A stretch of 17,105 nucleotides of DNA from an uncultured Lachnospiraceae bacterium. Its GTDB lineage: Bacteria > Bacillota > Clostridia > Lachnospirales > Lachnospiraceae. The DNA lies in NCBI GenBank assembly GCA_910579935.1, contig CAJTVQ010000065.1, positions 1 through 17,105 of the forward strand, read 5' to 3'. The notes under the pieces are model-generated. The model was not told the origin of the DNA and did no database searches. It was given only the letters and a program-made list of their open reading frames with translations. A program made the position numbers and the translations under genes. Every line of letters starts with the position of its first letter. Position 1 is the stretch's first letter. Positions 1 through 7,507 of this stretch are shown in pieces.

Positions 1-45
1 GGCGTAACGGAAGATGAATTGGCGGATTACATGGGTGAGGTATAG
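1..45 (+). CDS. C-terminal end of an upstream gene (partial)
   Basis: An open frame runs from base 1 and stops at TAG 43-45, giving the last 14 residues GVTEDELADYMGEV. It ends 7 bases before the probable start of the next gene, with the same spacing and strand as the rest of the operon. This suggests a real gene whose body lies left of the window. Nothing can be said about its function from so short a tail. Confidence 0.55.
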   Translation, partial: GVTEDELADYMGEV

Positions 46-52
46 AGGATTG

Positions 53-592
53 ATGAAAATGTACGGCTTGGAAAGACTGGCGGAGATGAAAGAATACTTG
101 CACAAAGAGAAAGAACAGCTGGCAGGGAAGAGATTAAAAGAGATGCAGAATAGATTTGCAGACAACGGGTATAGCTTTAAAACTGATTTGGAAACTATTA
201 TGAACGAACTGGTTAGGGGAAGGAAGGAGGGGAGTTTGGTAATATCTTATCTGAGGAGCAGCTATATAACAGAAGCTGCAGAATTTTATATAGCATATTA
301 TTCGGATGAACCTTTTGTGGAAGAAGAGCCGGACGGTATTTGTTACAGTATGCGTGAGCTGCTGAAAGGAGTGGAGGATGACAGGGAAGTTTTAAACAGA
401 AAACTGAAGGAGAAATTTATTCGCTGTAAGGCTTCTGAGCAGGAGGAAATACGCAGGTGGTACATGGATTGGATTTACAGGGAAATGGAAGGGATATTTG
501 AAGCGGCATTGGAAAATATGGAGGGGGAAAAGCTGATGGATGTTTATTACGGAAATTATATGGACAGACTGGAAAAGATAGGACGGGTATAG
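53..592 (+). CDS. Hypothetical protein, charged and helical
   Basis: I do not recognise this protein. It is about 179 residues, rich in Glu, Lys and Arg, and looks mostly alpha-helical. It has no signal peptide, no membrane segment and no catalytic motif I can name. An in-frame ATG at 14 exists but would overlap the end of the upstream gene (stop 43-45). The ATG at 53 (GGTGAGG upstream) or 59 (AGAGGA at 44-49) fits the operon spacing better. The stop at 590-592 is 2 bases from the next start. It precedes a VgrG-type spike gene by one gene, so a role in an injection apparatus (adaptor or assembly factor) is possible. That is inference from position only. Confidence 0.75.
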   Translation: MKMYGLERLAEMKEYLHKEKEQLAGKRLKEMQNRFADNGYSFKTDLETIMNELVRGRKEGSLVISYLRSSYITEAAEFYIAYYSDEPFVEEEPDGICYSMRELLKGVEDDREVLNRKLKEKFIRCKASEQEEIRRWYMDWIYREMEGIFEAALENMEGEKLMDVYYGNYMDRLEKIGRV

Positions 593-594
593 AA

Positions 595-1092
595 ATGAAA
601 TATTTTATTGTATCGGTAGATGATAATTATGTGACTCCGGTCTTCCATGATTGGCATGGAGTTATTGATAGGAAAACATTACATAGAAAAAAAGTTTTTG
701 AAATTCAGAAGCATTTGCTGTTCCAGGTTGAAAATCATATGCAGCTTGTGTTTACGGATATACTTACTTTTCCTTGTTTTATGGTAAGTGAAATGGTAAA
801 GAACGTTATAAAAATGTATAATCCCTTTTTAAAGTATGTCAGGGTAATACTTTTCCAAAAAGAGAAGGAAAGAAGTATGGCTTATTATATTCCATATTTG
901 GAACAAGTAATATTTGGAAAGCAGAATGATGGGAGGGGAATGTTTATGGAACAGGAAAAAGCAGGGGATAAGGTAGTTATGGAGATTGTGGATGGAGATA
1001 AATTACATATAGTTATGCGGATGGATTTGGTGGAAAGCATATTGAGGAGGAATGCAGTCGGAATCGGACTGAAGGAAATAGATGTGTTTTGA
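595..1092 (+). CDS. Hypothetical protein upstream of spike gene
   Basis: A 165-residue protein that starts two bases after the previous stop, with a weak AGGACGGG ribosome site just upstream. It has a mixed hydrophobic and charged composition. I see no signal peptide and no clear membrane helix. The N-terminal layout (a short beta-like start, then a segment with WHGVIDRKTLHRKKVFEIQ) faintly recalls the Imm11/DUF1629-type fold found in polymorphic-toxin loci. The resemblance is too weak to name it. Its stop TGA (1090-1092) lies 17 bases before the spike protein's start, and the spike's ribosome site sits in that gap. A chaperone, adaptor or immunity role is possible. Function is unknown. Confidence 0.75.
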   Translation: MKYFIVSVDDNYVTPVFHDWHGVIDRKTLHRKKVFEIQKHLLFQVENHMQLVFTDILTFPCFMVSEMVKNVIKMYNPFLKYVRVILFQKEKERSMAYYIPYLEQVIFGKQNDGRGMFMEQEKAGDKVVMEIVDGDKLHIVMRMDLVESILRRNAVGIGLKEIDVF

Positions 1093-1097
1093 TGAGC

Positions 1098-1102
1098 GGA
1101 GG
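1098..1102 (+). promoter_or_regulatory. Ribosome binding site deciding the spike start
   Basis: GGAGG lies 7 bases upstream of ATG 1110. It is a much better site than anything in front of the in-frame TTG at 1089 or ATG at 1092, which would overlap the preceding stop. It therefore places the spike protein's start at 1110. Confidence 0.7.
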
Positions 1103-1109
1103 ATTTTAT

Positions 1110-2804
1110 ATGGAAAAGAGTTTTGAGGTAAGAGAAAATGGAATAACATTGCGAACAGCCCTTCCATTACTGGCTATAATAGGAATGAAAATAGGGATAA
1201 ATGAGAATGAACACGGAAAAGGAAAACTGGAAGCGGTTGTCAGGAAAGAATATTCTGCTGAAGTTCTGCGTACGGATTTCAGCGGAAGTGGAATGATTGT
1301 GGAGGCGGAAGACGGAAAAATCCTTTTCAATGGTTTTTTGGAAACGGCTGCGTTTCATATAGAAAACGGGTATACCAGCGTTAGCGCGGAGCTGGTCAGT
1401 AGGAGTATTTTGTTCGACAGGGAGAAAAAATGCCGGAGTTTTCAAAAGCCGGAGATGACATATGAACAGATCATGAGGGAAGTGATCAAGGATTATGAAG
1501 GATGTGACTTTTTGTGGAAAGGAGAGCAGGATTGTCGTATATGTTTTCCCGTTATCCAGTATGAAGAAACCGATTGGGAATTTATAATAAGGCTGGCAAG
1601 TCATTTCCATACGGTGATTTATCCGGGATATGGGAGCAACGGCATATCTTTCTGTTTGGGAAAAGCAAAAGGGAAAAAGTGGCAGTTGGAATCACAATAT
1701 ATTATAAAGTGGGGCATTGGGGAAAGTTTCTATTCGGGGGGATGTTACGAAGGAGGGAGAAATAGAGAGGGCAGTGTATATACAGAAGTAAAAGGCAATA
1801 TTGGATGGGATATCGGAGACGTTGTTGACTGTGAGGGAATACAGTATATGGTGTTCCGAAAAAAGATGATATTTGAAAAAGGAGAAACGATTTGTACATA
1901 CTTACTTGGAAAGGACGATTTTATTTACAAAAGAAGGAAAATAAATAAAAATCTCAGAGGCAATAGTCTGGCAGGAACTGTGCGAAAGTCGGTTAAGGAA
2001 AACATTTGGATTCAATTGGATATGGATAAGGAAGAAAAAGCGGATTATCCGTGGCCATGGGTACCGGAAACAGGAAACCTTTGCTATTGTATGCCTGAGA
2101 CAGGAACAAAAGTAATGCTGTATTTTCCATCGGGGGAAGAGCGGGACGGGATTGCTCTTCATGTATTGCGTAAGGACGGAGAATGTGCGGCATGCAATAA
2201 TGTACAGAACAGGGAATTGCATACGGTGTACGGCATGAAAGCGGGACTATATCCGAACAGGATGTTCATGGAAGGGAAAGACGGCATGGTGTCCTTAAAT
2301 ATGAAGGATGGTGATGGAATCTGTTTGGACAGCGGCAAGTCTGTTTTACTGGAAGCTGCAGGGAAAATCAGCATAAACGGAAGAAAGTGTATGTCTTCCG
2401 CGCCAATGGAGATTCTGTATCAAACATCCCATTCAAACATTGAAATATGCAGGGATTTTAATTTTTATGCGCCGGGGGGCGTGCAGACGAACGGTAAAAT
2501 AGACGGGGCGGAAGCTGATATGCCTGTATCTTCTGCAGGAAACAGGGAACCGGAGCACTGGCAGATATCTTATTCCGCAATGGCGGCGGTTCCGGTAGCA
2601 GATGTTTCAAGATGTGATGCGGACAGTGTGATGGAGCTGGCGGCATGCAGTGCGGTTCCAAAGATTGCAGGAGGCAGACAGGTATTGGCAATGAAGGACA
2701 CAATGGAAGGGAAAACCGGGAAGAATGTGAGGTTTCCGGATGCCTTGCAGGGGATGGAAATATTTACGGTAAAAGGCGGGCATAGAGTACCAGGGGATGA
2801 ATAG
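1110..2804 (+). CDS. VgrG/Pvc8-type spike protein of a contractile injection system
   Basis: A 564-residue protein resembling the VgrG/Pvc8/phage gpD spike. Such trimeric spikes sit on the inner tube and carry the PAAR tip and effectors. The N-terminal 270 or so residues look like the gp27-type hub, including the conserved kind of segment around ETDWEFIIRLASHF, followed by GDVVDCEGIQYMVF. An OB-fold (gp5-type) begins near residue 286 (SLAGTV) and contains the typical run PWPWVPETGNLCYCMPETGTK, spelled here only to Lys. After it come beta-rich segments with repeated short strands (VLLEAAGKISING), consistent with a short needle. The last 90 residues are low in recognisable motifs and could be a cargo-docking extension. 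The start at 1110 is chosen for its GGAGG site. The gene precedes two PAAR-like effector genes, as expected for a spike-effector operon. The match is to the family fold, not to a named member. Confidence 0.8.
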   Translation: MEKSFEVRENGITLRTALPLLAIIGMKIGINENEHGKGKLEAVVRKEYSAEVLRTDFSGSGMIVEAEDGKILFNGFLETAAFHIENGYTSVSAELVSRSILFDREKKCRSFQKPEMTYEQIMREVIKDYEGCDFLWKGEQDCRICFPVIQYEETDWEFIIRLASHFHTVIYPGYGSNGISFCLGKAKGKKWQLESQYIIKWGIGESFYSGGCYEGGRNREGSVYTEVKGNIGWDIGDVVDCEGIQYMVFRKKMIFEKGETICTYLLGKDDFIYKRRKINKNLRGNSLAGTVRKSVKENIWIQLDMDKEEKADYPWPWVPETGNLCYCMPETGTKVMLYFPSGEERDGIALHVLRKDGECAACNNVQNRELHTVYGMKAGLYPNRMFMEGKDGMVSLNMKDGDGICLDSGKSVLLEAAGKISINGRKCMSSAPMEILYQTSHSNIEICRDFNFYAPGGVQTNGKIDGAEADMPVSSAGNREPEHWQISYSAMAAVPVADVSRCDADSVMELAACSAVPKIAGGRQVLAMKDTMEGKTGKNVRFPDALQGMEIFTVKGGHRVPGDE

Positions 2805-2823
2805 CATTTCCTTTGCGGGAGGA

Positions 2824-2829
2824 AAGGAG
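2824..2829 (+). promoter_or_regulatory. Ribosome binding site of effector paralogue 1
   Basis: AAGGAG lies 7 bases before ATG 2837. It decides the start over the in-frame TTG at 2813. Translation of the broken gene therefore still begins efficiently but ends after 55 codons. Confidence 0.65.
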
Positions 2830-2836
2830 TGGGTGG

Positions 2837-3004
2837 ATGGAATATACGGAATCCTTGTTAAATATGTTAGCGGTAGCAAAATCGTTTTTGGAAAGGAGTG
2901 CGGTAAAGGATAAGGCGGAGGAAATCCCTAAAGTAAGTGTGAGGGATGTGTTGGATGAACTGACAGTGCCAAATCAAAACCCTGCTGTAGTGAAAGTGAC
3001 CTAA
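2837..3004 (+). pseudogene. N-terminal fragment of PAAR-like lysozyme effector (paralogue 1, broken)
   Basis: This 55-residue frame is the leader of an effector whose reading frame is broken. It aligns with the start of the second effector at 4763. Both begin ME, carry a short amphipathic helix, then a DELT/DELS element followed by NxSP or NQNP and a run of valines (AVVK here, VVVG there). In paralogue 2 the frame then continues into GAEVQC, the beginning of the PAAR-like domain. Here the sequence passes from AVVK almost directly to the bases for DLIDGEVSVNM, which correspond to DLINGNASVIM near the end of that domain, but in another frame. The 55-residue product ends at TAA 3002-3004. About 0.2 kb of tip-domain coding sequence is missing. 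A short peptide may still be made, but it could not act as a spike tip. Confidence 0.7.
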
Positions 3005-3027
3005 TTGATGGGGAAGTAAGTGTTAAT

Positions 3028-3585
3028 ATGTATTCATATATGATATGCGGAATTGGCGGAGGGTATATTACCCTGAAAGAGGATGGACAGCGGGCAGGTG
3101 GTGTAAGGAAAATTTATTGGGGGCATGATTTTACAAAAGTGTTGGAGATAATTAAAAACTTGGAGATTGATCCGCAGGGTGGGGCATATATTCTTGATGA
3201 AAATGATATTCCGGTTGCGATAGACATACAGAATGTAAAGGATGGTTGTATAACGATTGGATATGGACATATACTCCAGACTGAGGAAGACATAGAGAAA
3301 TATGGATTTGGCGAATGGAAGGAGGAAATACTTGGAAATATAAAGGCATTATATAATGGGGGAAATTTACCTTATGATAATGCTTATATTAATAATATTA
3401 TTAAAATGCAGAAAGAAAAGATGGAAAGGGCAGGTATAGATAATCCGGCTATTTTACCCATTAATGAGGCAGAAGAAATACTGATGGGGGATGTGAAGGA
3501 AAGATATCTGATTGCGTTGAAACAGGGATTTGGATTTACGGACAATCAAATTGATGCACTGACGTGCAATATATTTAATGCGTGA
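3028..3585 (+). pseudogene. GH24 lysozyme domain remnant of effector paralogue 1
   Basis: The 185-residue frame starts with the last strand of a PAAR-like (DUF4280-type) domain: SYMICGIGGGYITLKEDGQ matches the same region of paralogue 2. A GH24 (T4/P22-type) lysozyme domain follows, which would cut the MurNAc-GlcNAc bond of peptidoglycan. Landmarks are a candidate catalytic Glu near residue 46 (KNLEIDPQGGAY), the hallmark TIGYGH at 76-81, the INEAEEIL element, and the DNQIDAL helix near the end. GH24 domains normally run some 40-50 residues past DAL. Here TGA 3583-3585 stops the frame after NIFNA. There is no good ribosome site before ATG 3028; the open frame itself extends back into the deletion scar (gac cta att gat from 2998). 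I read it as the displaced 3' part of the same gene as the 2837 fragment, truncated at its own 3' end. Confidence 0.7.
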
Positions 3586-4246
3586 AATGGATTTCAGTGA
3601 ACAGGGTGTTGAAGAAATGAAAGAGATAGTCATGCACTACGGCAGGGACAGTGCGGGTGTGGCAGGGGGATTAGGACAGACAACTTTTTCAAACCCAATT
3701 GATATGTGTCTGTTTAATGTGAATGCCTGCGGATTTAGAAAGTTTAGCCAGCCATCCTATGCAATGGGGACGGGGGCAGTCAGGACTGGTACTTACCATT
3801 ATGTGGAAGATGGGGAGCGTACCGGTAATGTAGCAGAATTCAATTTCAGTGACCGGGGAGTGGATGAACTGGTTGATGGAAAGGAAATTGGCATATCTTT
3901 TGAGGAAGCCGGTGGGTACATCCATTGCTGGCAGACCGCCTTGTCCAACCCGGAGGATGCGTACCTGAGCTGTATTTATATGGTAAACGGTTTTTGGAAT
4001 GCATGGCATGTGTGGGGAGAGGTGGATGCTGGAAATATTCGGCTGAGGGATGCATTTCGGAAGGATGACGAATATGTCAGCCTTGAAGGAAAAGACAGGC
4101 TGGTGGAAATCAGTGGTGATGGCGGATTTTCCATGGATTCCTTTCATGGTTATTATTGCGGAAGCCATCTGTATGCAGACCCTGATGACACGGAAACCCT
4201 GTATCTAGATGCATGCGGTCTTTGGGAACTAAAGCGGGCGGATTAA
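3578..4246 (+). CDS. Hypothetical protein following the lysozyme remnant
   Basis: I do not recognise this 222-residue protein. It overlaps the end of the lysozyme frame: ATG 3578 lies before the lysozyme stop at 3583-3585, and a second in-frame ATG is at 3587. No ribosome site precedes either, so translation would depend on coupling or on a frame change. It contains a twice-used motif, FSEQGVEEM near the N terminus and FSDRGVDEL about 85 residues later, which suggests an internal duplication. It is rich in Gly, Asp and Trp with several Cys, and has no signal peptide or membrane helix. Its DNA is visibly richer in G and C than the AT-rich lysozyme segment to its left, so the boundary near 3585 looks like a recombination seam. 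It could be a stranded C-terminal effector domain, the immunity protein of the lysozyme, or the native C-terminal part of paralogue 1 in another frame. Confidence 0.6.
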   Translation: MREMDFSEQGVEEMKEIVMHYGRDSAGVAGGLGQTTFSNPIDMCLFNVNACGFRKFSQPSYAMGTGAVRTGTYHYVEDGERTGNVAEFNFSDRGVDELVDGKEIGISFEEAGGYIHCWQTALSNPEDAYLSCIYMVNGFWNAWHVWGEVDAGNIRLRDAFRKDDEYVSLEGKDRLVEISGDGGFSMDSFHGYYCGSHLYADPDDTETLYLDACGLWELKRAD

Positions 4247-4284
4247 CGAGCTCGTGGTTTAAAAAAAATGAGTGAGGAAAATAT

Positions 4285-4743
4285 ATGGAAATAAATTTTT
4301 ATGCAGTACTTGGACTGGACGCGGCAGGAAATGCAACCCAGGAGGAGATAAAAAAGGCATACCGCAGGCTGTCAAAAAAATACCATCCGGATGCCAATCC
4401 GGGAGATAAAGAAGCAGAAAACAGGTTCCGTGAGATATCGGAGGCATATGCTGTTTTGGGAGATGAGACTAAAAGGAAGGAATATGACAGCCGTCTCCGC
4501 CAAACGGGACAGCAGCAGAAGAAAAAGCCGGAACAGGGAAACGAAAGGAACAGTGGAAAGAAAAGGGCGCCTGAGAACCGGGAATTTGACATTGGTCATA
4601 TGTCAGCAAACTTTGAGCGATTTTTTGGATTCCATCCGGAAAGTGGGGAAATCCATGAGGTACAGTTAAGAAAAACAGGGAAAAAAAGTGCAAACCCATT
4701 GGATACATCGCATTTGTTTGAAAAATACATGGGATTTCGATGA
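4285..4743 (+). CDS. J-domain (DnaJ-like) co-chaperone
   Basis: A 152-residue cytoplasmic protein with a clear J domain in residues 1-70: FYAVLGL, helix II with KKAYRRLSKKYHPD, the HPD tripeptide at 34-36, and the FREISEAYAVLGDE helix. J domains stimulate the ATPase of Hsp70 (DnaK) and deliver clients to it. There is no Gly/Phe region, zinc-finger domain or client-binding domain of full DnaJ. Instead a Lys/Gln/Glu-rich linker (about 71-105) leads to a 45-residue tail with FERFFGFHPESGE and a C-terminal LFEKYMGFR. The tail is probably what gives the protein its specific partner. The start at 4285 has GAGGA at 4274-4278. It lies between the two PAAR-like effector genes, so a role in folding or loading cargo on the spike is a reasonable inference. 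Confidence 0.9.
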   Translation: MEINFYAVLGLDAAGNATQEEIKKAYRRLSKKYHPDANPGDKEAENRFREISEAYAVLGDETKRKEYDSRLRQTGQQQKKKPEQGNERNSGKKRAPENREFDIGHMSANFERFFGFHPESGEIHEVQLRKTGKKSANPLDTSHLFEKYMGFR

Positions 4744-4762
4744 TGGAAAGGAACGCAAGTAT

Positions 4763-6134
4763 ATGGAAAATATGGCATCAGTGTTGCAGTGTATAGAGGC
4801 TGCGAGATTATTTGGGGGGAATAGTGGTAATAATGAGGTGACTGGAATTAGAGAAATACAAGAGGAAGAAATAATGGATGAACTGTCTGGGAGCAATGAT
4901 AGTCCTGTAGTTGTGGGTGCAGAAGTGCAATGTTCGCATATGAGGGATAAGAAGTTAAAAGTAATGGCAATATCAGTAATCCCGGCAACAGATAAAAGGA
5001 ATGGAGGATTTGGATTGAGGGAGATAGATACAAAGCTGGTACCAAATACATTCGGATATTGTAATTATCTTATGCAACCATGTCGTCCGGTAATAATAGG
5101 AAATCGTTGGCAGGGAGGGAATATCAAAGACTTAATAAACGGAAATGCAAGCGTTATTATGAATTCATATATGATTTGTGGTATTGGGAGAGGCTTTATT
5201 AGCTTAAAGAGTGATGGGCAGAAAGCAGGAACGGAGAACGAAAGAGATTTTGAAAAAGATTTGAGAGAAAAAGGTTTTCCGGAAGGGTACATAAAATACC
5301 TGATGATTTTACATGAAAAATTTCCTAAATGGGAATTTGAGCCAGTGATAACAAATATTGATTTTGAAGAATTTCTTGATTATCAAATTAATAATGAGAA
5401 TAAATGCGCAGATTCTATAAAATATCCTGTTTATTGTACAAATAAAAGATTTTTAGGAGAAACTGATCCAAAATATTATGTAGCTACGCCAGAAGCAATA
5501 ACCTTTTTTTTACATCCGTACAGTATGTTACAGACTAATCAGGGAAGTTATGAAAATGCGTTACAATTTTTAAAAGCAGATCAAGAACTACCCCAAGAAT
5601 ATGTAGATAAGGTAGTAGAGTCAATGTTAAATGGAAGAGATGCTCAAATAGTTGATTTAATTAAAAACTCAGATTCATGTGTAAACCCTGTTTTTATGGC
5701 TAGTATTTATGGCATAGAAAGTGGACCGGCCGGTGAGATGTATAATGGGAAGAAAGTATATAATTTATTCAATATTGGTGCATATAGTGGAAGAGAAGAT
5801 GCAAAAGAGTATGCATATACACATCAATGGTTTACTCCAGAAAAATGTATTGAGGAAAGTGAAGAAATATTTCAGGATTTTTTAGATAGGGGGCAAGACA
5901 CTTTGTATGCATTAGATTGGGATTATGCAACATTTGGAGTGTGGAGTGCAAGGAACAGTAAACCAATATGCTACTTTAGTTAATGATGCAGAAGATAAAG
6001 CTATTATGATGTCAAAAAAAGGAAGTGACATTTTTGATTTGAATCAAGAGTTTGTTTTTAGTATTCCGGTATATGAAAATATACCAACATATAATAATGA
6101 GGAATATGAGGCATATCCGGATCCAAATAAATGA
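4763..6134 (+). pseudogene. PAAR-like glucosaminidase effector (paralogue 2), frameshifted by a 7-bp duplication
   Basis: The frame from ATG 4763 (AAAGG at 4747-4751) gives 406 residues to TAA 5981-5983. Residues 49-155 form a DUF4280-type PAAR-like tip: VVVGAEVQC, PNTFGYC, QPCRP, then SYMICGIGRGFISLKSDGQ. From residue 163 it follows clostridial N-acetylglucosaminidases: an accessory region (GFPEGYIKYLMILHEKFPKW; YYVATPEAITFFLHP), then the catalytic domain with VNPVFMASIYGIES (Glu319 the likely catalytic acid), VYNLFNIGAYSG, WFTPEKCIE and DTLYALDW. Just after LDWDYATFGV the frame is lost. The expected continuation (GTVNQYATLVNDAEDKA ... FSIPVYENIP) is in another frame, ending TGA at 6134. An exact TGGAGTG tandem duplication at 5935-5948 explains this, since removing one copy restores one frame over the whole gene. 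The enzyme would cut between GlcNAc and MurNAc (inferred). The truncated product keeps the catalytic Glu but loses about 60 C-terminal residues. Confidence 0.85.
5935..5948 (+). repeat. Exact 7-bp tandem duplication TGGAGTG x2
   Basis: Bases 5935-5941 and 5942-5948 are identical (TGGAGTG). With one copy the codons read ttt gga gtg caa gga aca gta aac caa tat, giving FGVQGTVNQY, which is the expected glucosaminidase continuation. With two copies the frame shifts and ends at 5983. Seven bases is not a multiple of three, so gain or loss of one unit switches the 3' end on or off. Confidence 0.9.
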
Positions 6135-6151
6135 TAATATAAGGGGTAAGT

Positions 6152-7483
6152 ATGAAAAAAAAATTAAAACATGTTTTAATCTTTTGTATTGGAGTATTGA
6201 TAACAGGAATAATCCTTTTTGTACATATAAAATATTCCTTTTCAGAGAATCTGTTACAAAAGGGCAGGAAAAATGTTTCAAATAAATTTATGCCGGAAGT
6301 GACAGATGCCATTGCAATGGATGGGGAGATAATTGTATTATGCAGGGATGGAACGGTTTGGAAGTGGGATTATATTTCAGGTATGGAAGGCGCTGTCAGA
6401 GTGTCCGGTCTGGAGGGAATCCTCAAGCTTGCTGCCACAGGAACGGCAGTATATGCATTATCGGAAGATGGATATATTTATGCGTGGGGGAGTAATAGTG
6501 AATGGTCGATAAGTCCGGAAGAAAAACGGGATAAGATTTACTATGAACCGGTTCCATTGATGGGGTTAAATAATATTGTGGACATGGGTGCAAAAAACGG
6601 AACTGCATTTGCAGTAGATGATTCAGGAGAATTGTTTGTATGGGGATTGTATTTATATGGGGATGAATGGAAAGATCGTATACCGGGATTTCCTGAAGAC
6701 AGGAAAGGGGAAGTAAAAGGTGTCCAAAAAATATTTGCCGGGGCAGATGGATATCATTATTTCATGAAAGAAGACGGAATGGTTTTTTCCATAATGGAAT
6801 CCCCGGGAGCTGATACTCTTATCTGTGATTTTATTTTTCCCGAATTGGATGGTGAAAATAAGAAAACGGATCATCCGCGTTTTTTGGATGAAATCGAATA
6901 TATTGACTTGCGGGAGGGAACCAAATATGCAGTTACTGTTTTGTATGAATTGGGAACAGGAAAAGATATTGTGGAAATGGATGCGGATGGATATACGGTG
7001 TTTATGTACAGGGCCGATCATACCCTTTGGTATTGGGACAGTAATACCATTAAATATCATGATTTTAAAGACGCCATGGCGGAGCCGGAGAGCGGACGTG
7101 AAAACTATGCGGGGAACTTTGAACAAATAAACGTAAGGGAAATTTTGGGAACTGGAGACGGGGAAGAAATAATTCCAGAGATTAAGGATATTTGTGCAGG
7201 GAAGGAGAATGCTTTCTTTCTGACGGAAGACGGTCAGGTATTTATGAGTGAATATGTGACACACGAAGTGAAAGACGTGGAGTACTATAATGTGTCGGAT
7301 ACAAGGAAGGACAGAGTAATGGATACAAGCATGCTGCCCGACATGCATTTAAAGAAAATGTCTTTTCGGAAACTGGACCTGGAACATATTGTCTGTATCA
7401 ATACAGACGGCGGATCTTCTTTTTTGGCAGTGGGGGAAGACGGCAAGTGTTATTTATATGATTTAAATGAAGATTTGGGATAG
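6152..7483 (+). CDS. Membrane-anchored RCC1/BLIP-II-like beta-propeller
   Basis: A 443-residue protein with an N-terminal membrane anchor or uncleaved signal (residues about 8-26, after KKKLKH) and no obvious lipobox. The rest faces outwards if the positive-inside rule holds. It contains about seven degenerate repeats of the RCC1 type, each with a strand pattern like xxDGxVWxW: CRDGTVWKWD, SEDGYIYAWG, DDSGELFVWG, KEDGMVFSI, RADHTLWYWD, TEDGQVFMS and GEDGKCYLYD. Seven blades is the number in BLIP-II, a protein inhibitor of beta-lactamase, and in RCC1 itself. AAGGGG at 6141-6146 sits 5 bases before the ATG. The gene starts 17 bases after the end of the glucosaminidase effector frame. An extracellular, membrane-tethered binding protein next to a wall hydrolase is what an immunity protein would look like. 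That is inference; a sensor or scaffold is equally possible. Confidence 0.75.
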   Translation: MKKKLKHVLIFCIGVLITGIILFVHIKYSFSENLLQKGRKNVSNKFMPEVTDAIAMDGEIIVLCRDGTVWKWDYISGMEGAVRVSGLEGILKLAATGTAVYALSEDGYIYAWGSNSEWSISPEEKRDKIYYEPVPLMGLNNIVDMGAKNGTAFAVDDSGELFVWGLYLYGDEWKDRIPGFPEDRKGEVKGVQKIFAGADGYHYFMKEDGMVFSIMESPGADTLICDFIFPELDGENKKTDHPRFLDEIEYIDLREGTKYAVTVLYELGTGKDIVEMDADGYTVFMYRADHTLWYWDSNTIKYHDFKDAMAEPESGRENYAGNFEQINVREILGTGDGEEIIPEIKDICAGKENAFFLTEDGQVFMSEYVTHEVKDVEYYNVSDTRKDRVMDTSMLPDMHLKKMSFRKLDLEHIVCINTDGGSSFLAVGEDGKCYLYDLNEDLG

Positions 7484-7507
7484 CAGATTATGAAGAGGGA
7501 GGACAGA

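Noticed and set aside
4688..4762. N-terminal extension of the second effector to 4688
   Set aside because: It would overlap the J-domain gene. ATG 4763 gives a start that aligns with paralogue 1's ME leader.
5984..6134. Separate small gene starting at 5925
   Set aside because: Its residues continue the glucosaminidase domain (NQYAT, IPVYENIP) and it has no ribosome site of its own. It is the frameshifted end of the same gene.
6653..7348. 231-codon minus-strand ORF
   Set aside because: Antisense to the RCC1-like gene, with no recognisable domain and no ribosome site in keeping with the operon.
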